A stretch of DNA of 64,000 nucleotides, from NCBI GenBank assembly GCA_947179155.2, contig OX359270.1, forward strand, positions 8,093,222 to 8,157,221, written 5' to 3'. The stretch comes from Hedera helix. Its lineage: Eukaryota; Streptophyta; Magnoliopsida; Apiales; Araliaceae. The stretch's first letter is position 1. Each line of letters opens with the position of its first letter. The notes under the pieces were generated by a model, which was not told the origin of the DNA, ran no database searches, and worked only from the letters and a program-made list of their open reading frames with translations. The position numbers were made by a program, and so were the translations under genes. Below are positions 23,639 through 35,754 of this stretch, piece after piece.

Positions 23639-24902
23639 TGATGAGTGGGTGTTATACCTACGAATTAGGTGCTTTTGAGCTTAATTAGTTGTTTTCTTTG
23701 AGTGTTTTTAGTTTTATTTTACTTGTTTTTATGATTCTTTTGCAGAAAATGGCTTCAGGGAGTCAAAACAGGAAAATGGAGGTTCAATGGCAATTTTGTA
23801 ATTTGGAACAGTAAACGGCGCCGAGGCGTGATGTTGCTATACAAAGACTGTGCCGGGGCGCAGTCCGGCGATTTTAGTTGGCCCAGTTACTATGTTGAGA
23901 AATCCGAACCCAGCTAAGAAGTTGGTTGTTGCAGTTATTTTAAAGAGGGACTCTAGGGCTATTAACATACACACAGAGAGGACGTAACGGGAGATAGAGA
24001 GCAAGAGATTGGAGCTATTCGGGGGAAGCTTGAAGAATTGATTGGAAGAACATTAAAAGTGAAAGTGAAGGCTAAGGAGACGATAGATTTTCGACAGATT
24101 CTAATTCCTTTTCCTTTATCTTTTGAACTTATGAAGTTTTTCTATATTAATTTAATGATGGTTTTCATTATGATGTGTAACTAAATTCCTCTTTAAGGTT
24201 ACAATGGAACCGTTGGTTGAACATTAATTAAATCATCTTAGTTTTAATTATTTGATCAGTTGTTGGATTAGTTGTTATATCTTGTGCATGAATTATAATT
24301 GTCTGATCAGCAGTTATTTGATTTCTTAGATGGAATTGAAAGAGGAAATCTAGGAATAGATCTGGGTATAATAACGTGTGACTTTGTTTGTTCTTCTTAG
24401 GAAGAGTATCATGATAGTAAATAGGATGCAAATACCTATAGACCACACGTAACATATTGAGAGTTTAACCTTAATGAGTCTGTTTCAAGATATTTTGCAT
24501 AGACTTATAGCATTATAAATTGGAGTAGATCTTTTTATTAATTATCGAAAGAGATTAGTAAATAGATAAGTGATCTCAGTTAACAATCTATATGATTAAG
24601 TAATTGGAATTAAGATGATGATATTATTGTGATACAACGGGAAAATTGTAAACTTAAAGTTCTTTATTATCTGGTAATTCATTCTTGTTAGTTAGTTTAA
24701 TTTTAATTTTAAGTAGTTCATAATTCAAGGTTGATAATCCAAATTTGCTACAGTTTGAATAGAGTTGAATTAATACAAATTTAATAGTCAATATAGTTAT
24801 TACTACTTGTTCCTTGTGGGTTCGACATCCTTTTTACTATTATATTACTTGATTGACTGCGTATACTTGTATGTGAATTCCATATATATAAATTGGACAA
24901 CA
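23639..24902 (+). repeat. Athila 5' LTR
   Basis: 1264 bp from TGATGAGTGGGTG to TTGGACAACA. It is nearly collinear with 36,962-38,231. Near 23,815-23,875 it holds a GC-rich near-palindrome around GACTGTGCCGGGGCGCAGTC. The sequence AACATACACACAGAGAGG follows further on. Confidence 0.9.
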
Positions 24903-24904
24903 AG

Positions 24905-24927
24905 TTTTTGGCGCCGTTACCGGGGAA
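24905..24927 (+). promoter_or_regulatory. Athila primer-binding site
   Basis: TTTTTGGCGCCGTTACCGGGG, two bases after the 5' LTR. TGGCGCCGTTGCCGGGGA-like sites are standard for plant Athila elements and pair with the 3' end of a host tRNA to prime reverse transcription. Confidence 0.85.
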
Positions 24928-25077
24928 TGGTTCTAATAATTATTTTATTATTAATTTTTGTTAGTTTAATTTTAATTTAAACATTTTAATCATTTATCTT
25001 ACCTTTGTTTTTGCAGGCTTCCATTGGTTTGAGTCTATCTGTGCTGTTTGCAAAGAAGTGATTGTAGTAATTTGTGT

Positions 25078-26800
25078 ATGCACACGAGATCGAAAGGTCC
25101 GGAACTAGAACCTTACGAAGACAACATAGAACGAAGGTTCCGTAGAATTCGCAAGTATATTCAGACTACTCTAGAAAACCAAGACAGAATGGCTGAGGAA
25201 GATCAGAAAACACTGCGGGACTTTGCCATGCCACAAGTGACGGAAATTCAGACCAGCAACACAAGGCCTGCCATCACAGCAGCTAGTTTTGAGATCAAAC
25301 CAGGAACTATTCAGATGATCCAAAACTCGGTTCAGTTTGGGGGTTTACCGAACGATGACCCCAACAACCACATTGTCGGCTTCTTGGAGATATGCGACAC
25401 GTTCAAGTATAATGGGGTGACGGAGGATGCTATTAGACTGAGGCTATTCCCATTCACATTGAGAGATAAAACCAAGAGTTGGTTACACTCCTTGCCTGCA
25501 GGGTCCATTACAACGTGGAATGATTTGGCACAAAAATTCCTTGCCAAATTTCTTTCCACCAGCAAAGACGGCAAAGATACGGAACGATATCACTTCTTTC
25601 GTTCAGCACGACTCGGAGTCATTGTACGAAGCTTGTGAGCGATTCAAAGATTTGCTACGGAGATGCCCCCATCATGGAATTCCTAAGTGGTTTCAAGTCC
25701 AAACCTTCTACAATGGTCTGTTTAGCCAAATTAGGACTAACATTGATGCAGCAGCTGGTGGAGCATTGATGGGGAAGAACTGTGAAAAAGCGTATAACCT
25801 GCTTGAAAATATGGTAGTGAACAACTATCAATGGCCTACAGCTAGAACTCATCAGCCGAGAGCAGCAGGTATTTATGAGGTGGATGTCATAACTGTTTTG
25901 TCGGCACAAGTGACAGCCATGGCGAAGAAAATTGATGCTATGGGAATGCAGAAGAATCATTTAGAGACAGTATGTGAGATTTGTGTAGGAGATCACTCAA
26001 CAGAGCATTGTGCAATTAATTCGGAATCCGTGCAGTTTATTGGGAATCAAAACAGGCAGCAGCAATATGGTAATAATGCAAACAATTACAATTATGGGTG
26101 GAGGAACCACATAAATTTTGCGTGGAGCAATAATCAGGCGCAACCTCAAGCTCAAGCTCCAAGGCATTCATACCCACCCGGAGTCCAGAATCAGAAGCAG
26201 CAACAACCCAATAAGCTATCACAAGTAGAGGAGTTACTAGCAAGAATGGCAAATCAATTTGATATAACTTCAAAAAATCAAGCAGCTCAAATAAGGAATC
26301 TTGAAACTTATATTGATCAGATCCATAGTGCTTTAAACAACCGACCTCAAGGATCTTTACCAAGTGATACTGAGAAGAATCCAAAAGGAGAGGGCAATGC
26401 GCACTGTAAGGCGATTACTTTGAGAAGTGGGACAGAATTATCTGAAACAATCAAGGAGAACTCAAAGCAGCCACGAGATGACGAGCGTAAAGTTGAACAT
26501 AAGGCAAGTGAAGATGAGGATTTGACTAAGAAAACGGTGAAGCCAGTGAAAAAATCTGAAGGAATCAAGCTGAATTCCTATGTTCCACCCGTGCCATTCC
26601 CTCAGCGACTCCAAAAGGCAAACGCAGACAAACAATTTTCAAAGTTTCTAGAGGTGTTCAAGAAACTTCAAATCAATATATCCTTTGCGGATTCTCTAGA
26701 ACAAATGCTAAACTATGTGAAATTCATGAAGGAAATTATGTCAAGGAAGAAAAAATTGGAAGATTTTGAGACAGTCGCACTGACAGAGGAATGTAGCGCC
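25078..26800 (+). pseudogene. Athila gag, frameshifted
   Basis: Starts MHTRSKGPE at 25,078 (an upstream non-ATG extension is open but unlikely). It holds the retrotransposon gag domain with LRDKTKSWLHSLP (about codons 125-140) and a later FKDLLRRCPHHG segment. The frame shifts by one base near 25,550 in a run of T. The second frame then continues past 26,800, through a glutamine-rich part and a cysteine-bearing CEICVGDHSTEHC knuckle, toward protease. In active relatives this protein builds the capsid-like particle. Confidence 0.85.
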
Positions 26801-27735
26801 ATTCTACAGGAAAAGCCGCCGTCCAAACTAAGAGATCCAGGCAGTTTCACAATACCATATACAATTGGTGACAAGTTCTTTGGGAAAGCCTTGTTTGATC
26901 TGGGGCCCAGTATTAATCTAATGCTATTGTCGATCTATCAGCAGTTCGGCCTGAAAGAAGTGAAGCCGACCAATGTTACTCTACAGCTGGCAGACAGGTC
27001 ATTGACGCATCCAAGAGGAATAGTGGAGGATACATTGGTAAAAGTTGATAAGTTCATCTTTTCGGCAGATTTCATAGTATTGGACTTCGAAGAGGGTCGA
27101 AGACAAATAAATTTCGATTATACTTGGGCGTCCATTCTTGGCTATAGGTAAAACCTTGATAGACGTGCAGAAAGGAGCTGACAATGAGGGTGCATGATCA
27201 AGAGGTCACGTTTAACGTTTTCAAAGCTATGAAATTCCCAAAGGAAGTAGAAGAGTGTTTCAGAATTGATTGGTTAGAGGTAGCAGTGGATGAAGTTTCT
27301 GAGGTTAACTGTCATGCGGATCCACTTACAACGGCTTTAGTTAATCCTAGAGCTGTAGATTTTCCAGCGCCACTTGAGTTTGTGCAGCTATTGAATGCAT
27401 TTACACCACTCGCACAGGTTGGGAAGCAATTTGAGCCTTTAGAACATTCTGAGAAAGCAAAGACCCATGAAAAGACATCCATAGAAGAACCACCTATTTT
27501 GGAGTTGAAACAGTTGCCAAACCATTTGAGGTATTCTTATTTGGGGGATTCTTCTACACTACCGATGATTATTTCCGCTTTACTTGACGAGTTACAAGAG
27601 TCAAAATTGTTAAGGGTACTGCAGGAATTCAAAACTGCCATTGGTTGGACCATATCAGATATCAAAGGAATTAGTCCATCGCTATGCATGCACAAAATTC
27701 TACTTGAGGAGGAGGCCAAACCAGTTGTAGAGTAA
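26801..27735 (+). pseudogene. Athila protease region
   Basis: The open frame carries FDLGPSINLM near 26,895, where the aspartic protease active site (D-x-G) is expected. The glycine of the usual DTG/DLG motif is kept. A frameshift near 27,085-27,150 breaks the frame, which resumes at 27,184 and stops with TAA at 27,733 before RT. Confidence 0.75.
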
Positions 27736-28624
27736 CAACGAAGACTAAATCTAATCATGAAGGAAGTCATAAAAAAAAAAGATTATCAAGTGGTTGGATG
27801 CGGGTATAATCTATCCCATATCAGATAGTTTGTGGGTTAGTCCGGTGCAATGTGTACCAAAGAAAGGAGGCATTCCAACTAGGATGGTGACAGGTTGGCG
27901 AGTCTGTATGGATTATCGGAAATTAAACAAAGTAACTTGCAAAGATCATTTTCCGTTGCCCTTTATTGATCAGATGCTAGATAGATTGGCGAGACATCCA
28001 TTTTACTGTCTGCGGGATGGCTATTCGGGCTACAATCAAATTGTTATAGCCCCCGAGGATCAAGAAAAGACGACATTCACATGCCCATATGGAACATTTG
28101 TCTTCCGGAGGATGTCTTTTGGGCTTTGCAATACACCTGTGACATTTCAGAGATGTATGATGACAATCTTTTCTGATATGGTAGAGCAAAATTTGGAAAT
28201 CTTTATGGACGATTTTTCAGTCTTTGGTGATAGCTTTTATCTATGTTTAGCAAATTTTATTTTGGTTCTCAAGAGGTGCGTAGAAACAAATTTGGTGCTT
28301 AATTGGGAGAAGTGTCACTTGATGGTGCAAGAAAGAATCATCTTAGGACATAAGGTGTCTGATAGTGGTATAGAAGTGGACAAGGCAAAGATCGAGACGA
28401 TTGAAAATCTGCCACCACCAAATTCTATGAAAGGAATTCGTAGTTTCTTGGGACATGCAGGATTTTATCGAAGGTTCATCAAGGATTTCTCCAAGATCAC
28501 AAAGTTGTTGTGTGCTTTACTAGAAAAAGATGTTCCCTTTAAGTTCACTACAGAGTGTCATGATGCATTTCAGAATTTAAAGACAAAGTTAATAACTACA
28601 CCGATAATAGTAGCACCAGATTGA
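27736..28624 (+). pseudogene. Athila reverse transcriptase
   Basis: After one frameshift near 27,780 the frame runs to a TGA at 28,622. It shows VSPVQCVPKKGG, CMDYRKLN, FPLPFIDQ and the catalytic box IFMDDFSVFG (second and third catalytic Asp). The RT fold is complete, but the gene cannot be translated through because of the flanking breaks. Gypsy RTs copy the element RNA into DNA. Confidence 0.85.
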
Positions 28625-29125
28625 GGTCTACCGTTCGAGCTCATGTGTGATGCTAGCGACTACGCAATTGGGGCAGTCTTAGGCCAGTGCAAGGAAAATG
28701 TATTTCACGCAATTTACTACGCTAACAAAACTCTCACAGATGCACAACTAAATTACACCATGACGGAAAAGGAATTACTTGCAGTGGTCTTTGCCTTCGA
28801 CAAATTTCGGGCATATTTGATTGGGACAAAGGTGATTGTGTTTATAGACCACTCTACGATAAAGTATCTCATCTCCAAGAAGGAGGTCAAACCAAGGTTG
28901 ATCCGTTGGATTCTTCTACTTCAAGAATTTGATCATGAGATTCGGGATAGGAAGGGGTCCGAGAACCAAGTAGCAGACCATCTCTCTAGACTGGAAAATT
29001 CGCAGCAAAACAAAGGAGATGGAGTGTTGATAAATGAGTCCTTCCCCGACGAGCAGTTATTCTATGTAGCAAATGAAGCTCCTTGGTATGCGGATTACAT
29101 CAATTACATCATCAATGGTGTGCTT
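28625..29125 (+). pseudogene. Athila RNase H, cut by a solo LTR
   Basis: The frame contains CDASDYAIGAVLGQ, the FIDHSTIKYL segment and a DRKGSENQVADHLSR motif, with the catalytic acidic residues in place. It ends where the solo LTR enters at 29,126. The apparent C-terminus beyond that point is LTR sequence. Confidence 0.85.
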
Positions 29126-29448
29126 TGTAAGACCCCGAATTTTATGAAATATAAAATTTAATTTTTCTTCATATATATATATATATATATTTTTTTCATG
29201 AACCAGTAAGTGGTTAAATTGATAAAGTTAAAAGTTAAGGATGTTATGTGTAAATTATATTATGTCGGACAATATTCTTTTGGTCGAGGAATATTCGTAC
29301 GACGGCGCCGTACGAACCAATTATTGGTGGACCCCACAAAGAATAATTGTCGGATATAGAAAATGACATAAACAATTTTTTTAAAATGGTCAATGGTACT
29401 ATTACTTTTAATTGTTAAAATATCCGATGGTAAAAGAATAGTAATATA

Positions 29449-29530
29449 CGGTATTACAAGTAACATACGGTATTGCACAGTAGCACACGGTATTGCACAG
29501 TAGCACACGGTATTGCACATTAGCACACGA
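29449..29530. repeat. 20-bp tandem repeat in solo LTR
   Basis: Three to four copies of GGTATTGCACAGTAGCACAC. The chromovirus 3' LTR has a related set near 19,969-20,030, in reverse orientation, so the repeat is a family trait. Confidence 0.75.
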
Positions 29531-30517
29531 CATTGTACAGTGTTTCGTATTATTAAACTGATAAAGTGGTTATCGTACAATATTTGACTTTATTGTCACA
29601 TGCACAATAATTCATGTTATTAAATTGATAATTGTCACAGTAGCATATGCACAGTAATTCACATTATTGAATCAATAATTGTCATGACACAGTAATGTAT
29701 TCCTTCTTTTACATGTTTTCTACATTATTGTTCTCTCTACTATGATGTTATTTAAACAGTTATATTTCATTAATTAATTGACTTGATATCTAACTCAGAA
29801 AGCCAACTACACTGTATTTATAACAATTAGTCATAATAATGAATAAGTGTGAATTATTGTTGAATAATTGAATTGATAAAGTTATTTGTTTATAATATAA
29901 AGTTAGGTGATATAAAATGAATGGTATAGATTAAAGATAATATAGAATTTGAAATGGATGATGTAGATTAAAAGATGATCTTTAAATGAATGGTTTAGAT
30001 TAAGGAAATCTTAAAAGATGAAATGAATGGTATAGATTAAAGATAATATAGAATTTGAAATGGATGATGTAGATTAAAAGATGATATTTAAATGAATGGT
30101 TTATCCTAAAAGATGAAATGAATGGTATGGATTAAACATTATCTTGAAATGAACGGTTTGGATTAAATTAGAAAATCTTGGTTATGAATAGAGGCCTTAA
30201 CTTAAGGATTTTTCATAAACTTCCTTACTTGTTCTTTCTTTCTCTCTCTAAATACTTCTTGTGAAAGTTTTCTCTAAGTGTGCTTAAGTCATCTTGAGTA
30301 TTTGTGAAGATTTATAAGTGTACGTGTACTGTTCAAGTTAATCAACCTCATTTAAATCAATATCCAGTCACGTGTTACGGTAAGGAATATCATCTTCTTT
30401 CATATTCTATTATTCAAACTTACTACGGTAAAGGATTATCATTATTTGATTCTCGAAAATAATATCGTTTCTTTCTTACTCATAAGATGTGCCATTTATT
30501 TCCATGTATTAATTTAT

Positions 30518-30805
30518 GGGAATAACCTTACGGCGCGGATTACCGCCTGTTGGTGAATAACCTTTCGTATTCATTCCTTATTAATCTCTGAGAATAACCT
30601 TACGGTGCGGATTATCGCCTGTTTGGTGAATGACTCTTCGTATTCAATTTTTATTAAATTGTGGGAATAACCTTACGGTGCGGATTAGCGCCTGTTGGTG
30701 AATAACCTTTCGTATTCATTCCTTATTAATCTCTGAGAATAACCTGACTACGCGGATTACCGCATGTTTGGTGAATTACTCTTTGTATTCATTTCTTATT
30801 TGTCT
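30518..30805. repeat. 72-bp tandem repeat in solo LTR
   Basis: Four head-to-tail units of 71-73 bases starting at about 30,518, 30,590, 30,663 and 30,734. Each begins (G/A)GAATAACCTTACGG and includes GCGGATTA(C/T)CGCCTGTT and TATTCA segments. Confidence 0.85.
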
Positions 30806-32160
30806 CTTGTGAAAATAATTTGTTTACACGAATTATCACATGACACTTTTATTGCATATTCGTTTATAATATCATTTTCTTTCATATTCGTAAGTGATAT
30901 TATTTTCCTTTATACTCATAAGGGATACCATCTTTTTCATCTTCCATTATTCAAACTTACTATGGTAAGGGATATTAATTTCCTTCATCTTTTGTTAATC
31001 AAACCTGCTACGGTAAGGGATATTATTTTCTTTCATACACCTAAATCGAAACTTATTATGGAACTATTGCTTCTATAATTCCTGAAAATATTATATGTTC
31101 CATAATAGTTGCACTTCATCATTTCAATTGAACCATCCTATTTACGTGAACCTTTCTATTGAACTGTAACCGTTATTCTGAACTGTGGATCTTGAATATC
31201 ATTTTTGAATTTCACTCCACATCATGTTGGCAATTTGGACATTATTTGAATCTGTACAAAGTAAACTTCTGATACTTATTGTTTATCCTGTTTCTTCTGT
31301 TAATCATTTATATCATTCTAATCATCCAAAATCAAGTTGTTGTGAATATCTGTGGCCGGGGGCACAGATGTGATATAATTGTTGAACAGATGATAGGTTA
31401 AAAGCGATATAATAGGTTAAAGGCGATACATCTGTTCGGTGTCTTTTATGGCACGTGGTGAATGTTCTCTTTGGCCCGTAGTGCAAAGATGAACTGTTGT
31501 TTGGTATGATTATGACCAAAGGCTGAATCTAGTATAATCATGACCGTTGGTGTTATATTGAATGTCTTTGGCCCGTAGTGCAAAGATGAACTGTTGATCT
31601 GCATGATTATGATCAGGAACTGTGAATTTGTATTATCTTGACTAATGGTATTTCAGATGATAAAAGTTGATGATATTTTTACTAAAAAGAGAAGCGAGTG
31701 GACACTATAGTCTGCATTATTCTTCTAATAGATTGTTCATTCCGCTGCTATTATTGATCTGAACATTGTTTAAGAATTTAACTGCAGTTTTTGATACAAA
31801 CCTTGTAGTCTATTGTATTCTATCAAGAACTCAACTGTTGAAGGCTAACGATAATTTACTTGTCATTATCTTAGTCATGATATTCTTTACTGGGCTATTT
31901 GAGCTCACCCTTTCTTTTGTTACATTATTTTTCAGAAAATGAGAGAGTAGCCGGGTCTAGCAGGGGAATGGAGTGACGGTCCGAGTGATAGCTATTGTAG
32001 TCTTCACATGTTGTATATAGTGTGACAATAATTGTGAAGACTTAGTTGTGTATTATTATACACTGTATTGTTGAACGTTATTCTATCTTGTAATAATTTT
32101 GTTGTAGTCTTTTAACGACTCAAGTTTGGCCTGTATGAGCCCAGATTTGGGGGCGTCACA

Positions 32161-33413
32161 TGCTTCCTTATGAATTGAGCTATCAGCAGAAAAAGAGGTT
32201 CCTACATGATGTCAAACAATATTTATAGGATGGACCTTTTCTTTTCCGATAATGTGCTGACCAGATGTTAAGACGATGTGTGGCTAGGGAGGAAATCGAA
32301 GGTATTCTACAACATTGCCACTCATCTCTGTATGGAGGTCACTATGGAAGTGATAGAACAGCTGCAAAGATTCTTCAATCTAGATTCTATTGGCCAACAA
32401 TTTTCAAAGATGCTCACGAATTCGGGAAGATGTGTGATCGATGTTAACGAGTTGGCAACATATCAAGTCGGCAGGAAATGCCTTTGAATTCAATATTGAA
32501 AGTGGAAATATTCGACGTATGGGGGATTGACTTCATGGGACCGTTCCAATCGTCATTCAATAAAAAATATATCTTAGTGGGGGTGGACTATGTCTCCAAG
32601 TGGGTGGAAGCAGTGGCTTTACCTACTAATGATGCCAAGGTTGTTCTAAATTTCTTGCGCAAGAACATTTTTACAAGATTCGGAACACCAAGAGCTATAA
32701 TTAGTGATGGGGGGTCCCATTTTTGCAACAAATATTTTATCGCTCTTCTCACCAAGTATGGAGTATGACATAAAGTTGCGACGGCATATCACCCGCAGAC
32801 AAGTGGACAGACTGAGATTACCAATAGAGAGGTCAAACGAATTCTGGAAAAGATTGTCAATCCGAACAGAAAAGATTGGTCCAGCAAACTTGACGAGGCT
32901 CTTTGGGCATACCGTACTGCTTACAAGACTCCAATAGGCATGTCTCCATATAGATTCGTCTATGGAAAAGCATGCCATCTCCAAGTAGAATTGGAGCATA
33001 ACGCATATTGAGCGATAAAGAAACTAAATTTTGAGTTACGGGCAATAGGAGAAAAAAGGCTTTTGCAATTGAATGAACTGGACGAATTTAGAATGAATGC
33101 CTATGAAAATGCCAAAGTGTATAAGGAGAAAGTCAAGAAGTAGCATGACAAGCGCATTGTTGAGCGGACATTCGAACCGGGCCAATCTGTGTTGTTATTC
33201 AACTCAAAACTCAAGCTGTTTCCGGGTAAATTGAAATCCAGATGGTCCGGACCATTTACAATAACTAATGTCTTCCCATACGGAGCGATCGAAGTCATTG
33301 ACCCGCGTTCTCAGTAGACATTTAAGGTTAATGGTCAACGGCTGAAACATTATTGGGGCGGTAACGTGGATAATCAGCGGACCTCCATAACCCTTTCCGA
33401 TCCGACTTAAGTA
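32161..33413 (+). pseudogene. Athila integrase
   Basis: Includes the HHCC zinc finger (HCHSSLYGGHYG ... KMCDRC) ended by a TAA at 32,445, then the core with GIDFMGPF, SDGGSHF and the HPQTSGQTE segment around the third acidic residue. A GPF-type C-terminal part (SRWSGPF) follows. At least four in-frame stops (for example after LLTKYGV at 32,766) disable it. Confidence 0.8.
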
Positions 33414-34590
33414 AAAGAAAATAGTCAGGCTGAAAGACTATAAATAAAGCACTTTTAGGGAGGCAACCCAACCGTAGAATCATTTTAGCATTTATTTCTC
33501 ATTTTTAAGCATTAGTTTTTAGTTATTATTTAATTTATTCAATCTTTAGGATTTATCAAATTTTTAGCTTTAGGACGAATTTCTTACGTTAACTTCACTA
33601 ACTCTTGTGTATTTTTATCTCATTGCAGCTATAGAAATGATTATGGAGTTCAAAAGTCATGAAATTGCAGCAGTAGAATTTTTTTTCCAGAATTCAGCAA
33701 CTGTGCCCCGGCAAGAAGTTTGTACTGAATTACTGAGCCCCGGCGCAGTAAGGCGCCCCGGCGAAATCAAACAGCGCCCCTAGCGCAAAGCTTGTAGACT
33801 GATCGCGCCCCGGCGAGATGAAATGACGCCCCCAGCGAATTGTCCTCTGTCTGACTGCGCCCCGACGAGATTCAAAAGCCAAATTACTACGCCCCGGCAA
33901 AATGGTCGATTTTCAGTTTTTAAAAATTAAAATCCAACGCCCGATCGGAACTTATGTTTTACACACCTCACCCCCTAGACTCAATACACGAAACCTCAAA
34001 TTACCTTTTCTCTCTCTCGCACGCCTCGATTCCTTCTAAACCCTATTCCTCTCACCCAATATCGGCCATACCATCCTCTTCGACTGCCAAGCATCACCAT
34101 AACCAGTCCACTTCACGGTACTCCATCCGAATTTCTTCGCCAGTCGGGTTAGTGGTGTTCATGAGTCATATACACAATTTAGGGGTGTCGGTAACTTCGG
34201 GCTTCAATTGTTCAATCATTCCATCTGAGGTAACCAACATTGTACTTTATGCATTAAACTCATTACATACATTTCAAGTGTAGTGGTTGTTCTTTGTGCT
34301 TCGTTATTTGTTTGGGTACCCAGTGGTTTGTGTTGGCCACTGAAGGAGAACATGTGGTTTGGGTGGAGTGATCAGAGCTACGGTTGTAGTGAAATAATTA
34401 TCCGTCGGTCGGGGTTATTCACAGTTCTGAACTCCACAACAGTTTGGGGGGTAGTATAGTTGCACACCACTTGTTCGCTAATTTGCCACAAAGGGGGAGT
34501 CGTTCGGTTTGAGTTTCAGACGGACGAGTCAAGCAACTATTTTGGACTTAGAAAGGCATCATAGGGCATTGACATTAATATTATACTTAG
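33414..34590 (+). other. Athila spacer between integrase and env-like gene
   Basis: No conserved frame. It starts with TTTTAGGGAGGCAACCCAA, a conserved Athila landmark. It contains the GC-box array at 33,695-33,905, then C-rich and T-rich sequence that may be a splice-acceptor or leader region for the env-like ORF. Confidence 0.6.
33695..33905 (+). repeat. GCGCCCCGGCGA box array
   Basis: About seven degenerate copies of (G)ACTG(C)GCCCCGGCGA spaced 20-55 bases apart within an otherwise AT-rich stretch. The copies start near 33,702, 33,733, 33,752, 33,774, 33,803, 33,855 and 33,889. The same word occurs inverted in both LTRs near 23,850 and 37,170. Confidence 0.8.
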
Positions 34591-35754
34591 ATGGCTCCGA
34601 AACGCCAACGGGGAGAAGGCTCTTCAACTACACCTCGACCATTTAATCGAAAGAAGTTTATTAGCGCAGAGGCGGATGACAAGTTTAATCATGTTTTAGC
34701 AGGAAGGGCATTGATTCCAGAGAGGGGGCTGTGACCGGATATATTAGAGGATGGTGAAATGTGGGTGATGCTTGTGGAATGTGGTTGTCAAGTGTTTACG
34801 GAACACCCGGATGCAGCAGTAACGACCATTGTTAAGGAATTCTATGCCAATGCTTTAGATACACCCGACTGTGAGGTGATGGTTCGGGGTCAGTTAGTGT
34901 CATTTAACAAGGACAAAATTAATGAGTATTACAACTTGCGGGCTCTGGATGTTTGTCAATTTGCTACAATGGGGACTCCAAATTATAGACAAATTATCCG
35001 CGACCTTTGTCGACCGGGCACGGAGTGGAAAATCAATAAGTACACTGGGAAATTGTCAACGTTTCCATTCAATGCTTTGAGTCGATATGGCAAGATTTGG
35101 TATGCATTCTTGTGTGCCAAATTAATGCCATGTACGCATATAAGTGACGTGACACGGGATCGAGCTATTATATTATATGTAATTGTCACCGGGTTGTCAA
35201 TTGATGTTGGGAGTGTGATTGTATCATCGATCAAAAAGCAGTTGAAAGGGACAACGTCAGGAGGATTACCACATCCGTCCCTCATTACCGCATTATGTCA
35301 ACAATCTGGAGTACGGTGGGGGGCATATGAACCAGTGCAACCACCGACGACTCTCCTCGATCATAATTTGATTACGCGCTACAAAGTTTGGGAAGGGGGA
35401 GAGTCTCACTCACGTGGGTTAGGATTTATTTTGCCACCTCATGACGATGCTACGCTTGAGAGTCCTGAACATGATGCTGCTGCGCCAGGGTCTAGCTGAG
35501 CCGTAAAACGGTTACAACGGAGGACGGATCTCCAGTTTGAGGAAGTGTTTCGTCCGCATGAGCGACTCGCAGAGCATCAGGATGATATGCACGCTTATAC
35601 ATATACTTACACCTCCGTCTTGGCAGCTATGTTGTCGCGGTTGAATCCGAATGCTCCCGCCTTTTCAATTCCACCTCCGCCAATGTTGCCCGAGTATCCA
35701 CCGCCAGATTCTGATTCCGAGGAAGAGGAGGGATTCTCCGACCACGATGCGTGA
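34591..35754 (+). pseudogene. Athila env-like ORF with two in-frame stops
   Basis: A single reading frame from ATG 34,591 (MAPKRQRGEG) to the stop at 35,752, broken only by TGA at 34,732-34,734 and TGA at 35,497-35,499. It occupies the place of the third gene of Athila elements. The central part has no clear transmembrane helix, so an envelope function is not supported by this sequence. Similar domains in plant genomes are annotated as putative plant transposon protein. The C-terminus is proline-rich, then strongly acidic (SDSEEEEGFSDHD). The frame is otherwise clean, unlike pol. Confidence 0.75.

Larger units (their letters stand above)
29126..32160 (+). mobile_element. Solo LTR of Del/Tekay type with TGCTT target duplication
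   Basis: 3035 bp, from TGTAAGACCCCGAATTTT to TTTGGGGGCGTCACA. Flanked by a perfect 5-bp duplication TGCTT (29,121-29,125 and 32,161-32,165). It is collinear with the chromovirus LTR at 20,338 read on the minus strand (the same ATTGTCGGATATAGAAAATGAC and AATATCCGATGGTAAA segments) but visibly diverged. No internal region is present, which fits LTR-LTR recombination. It splits Athila RNase H from integrase. Confidence 0.9.

Noticed and set aside
24228..24455. 75-codon minus-strand frame, repeated at 37,557-37,784
   Set aside because: It occurs twice only because it lies in both Athila LTRs. It is antisense and without a domain.
33954..34283. 109-codon frame between Athila integrase and the env-like frame
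   Set aside because: Low-complexity Ser/His-rich translation of a C/T-rich leader. No homology recognised, and the position fits non-coding spacer.
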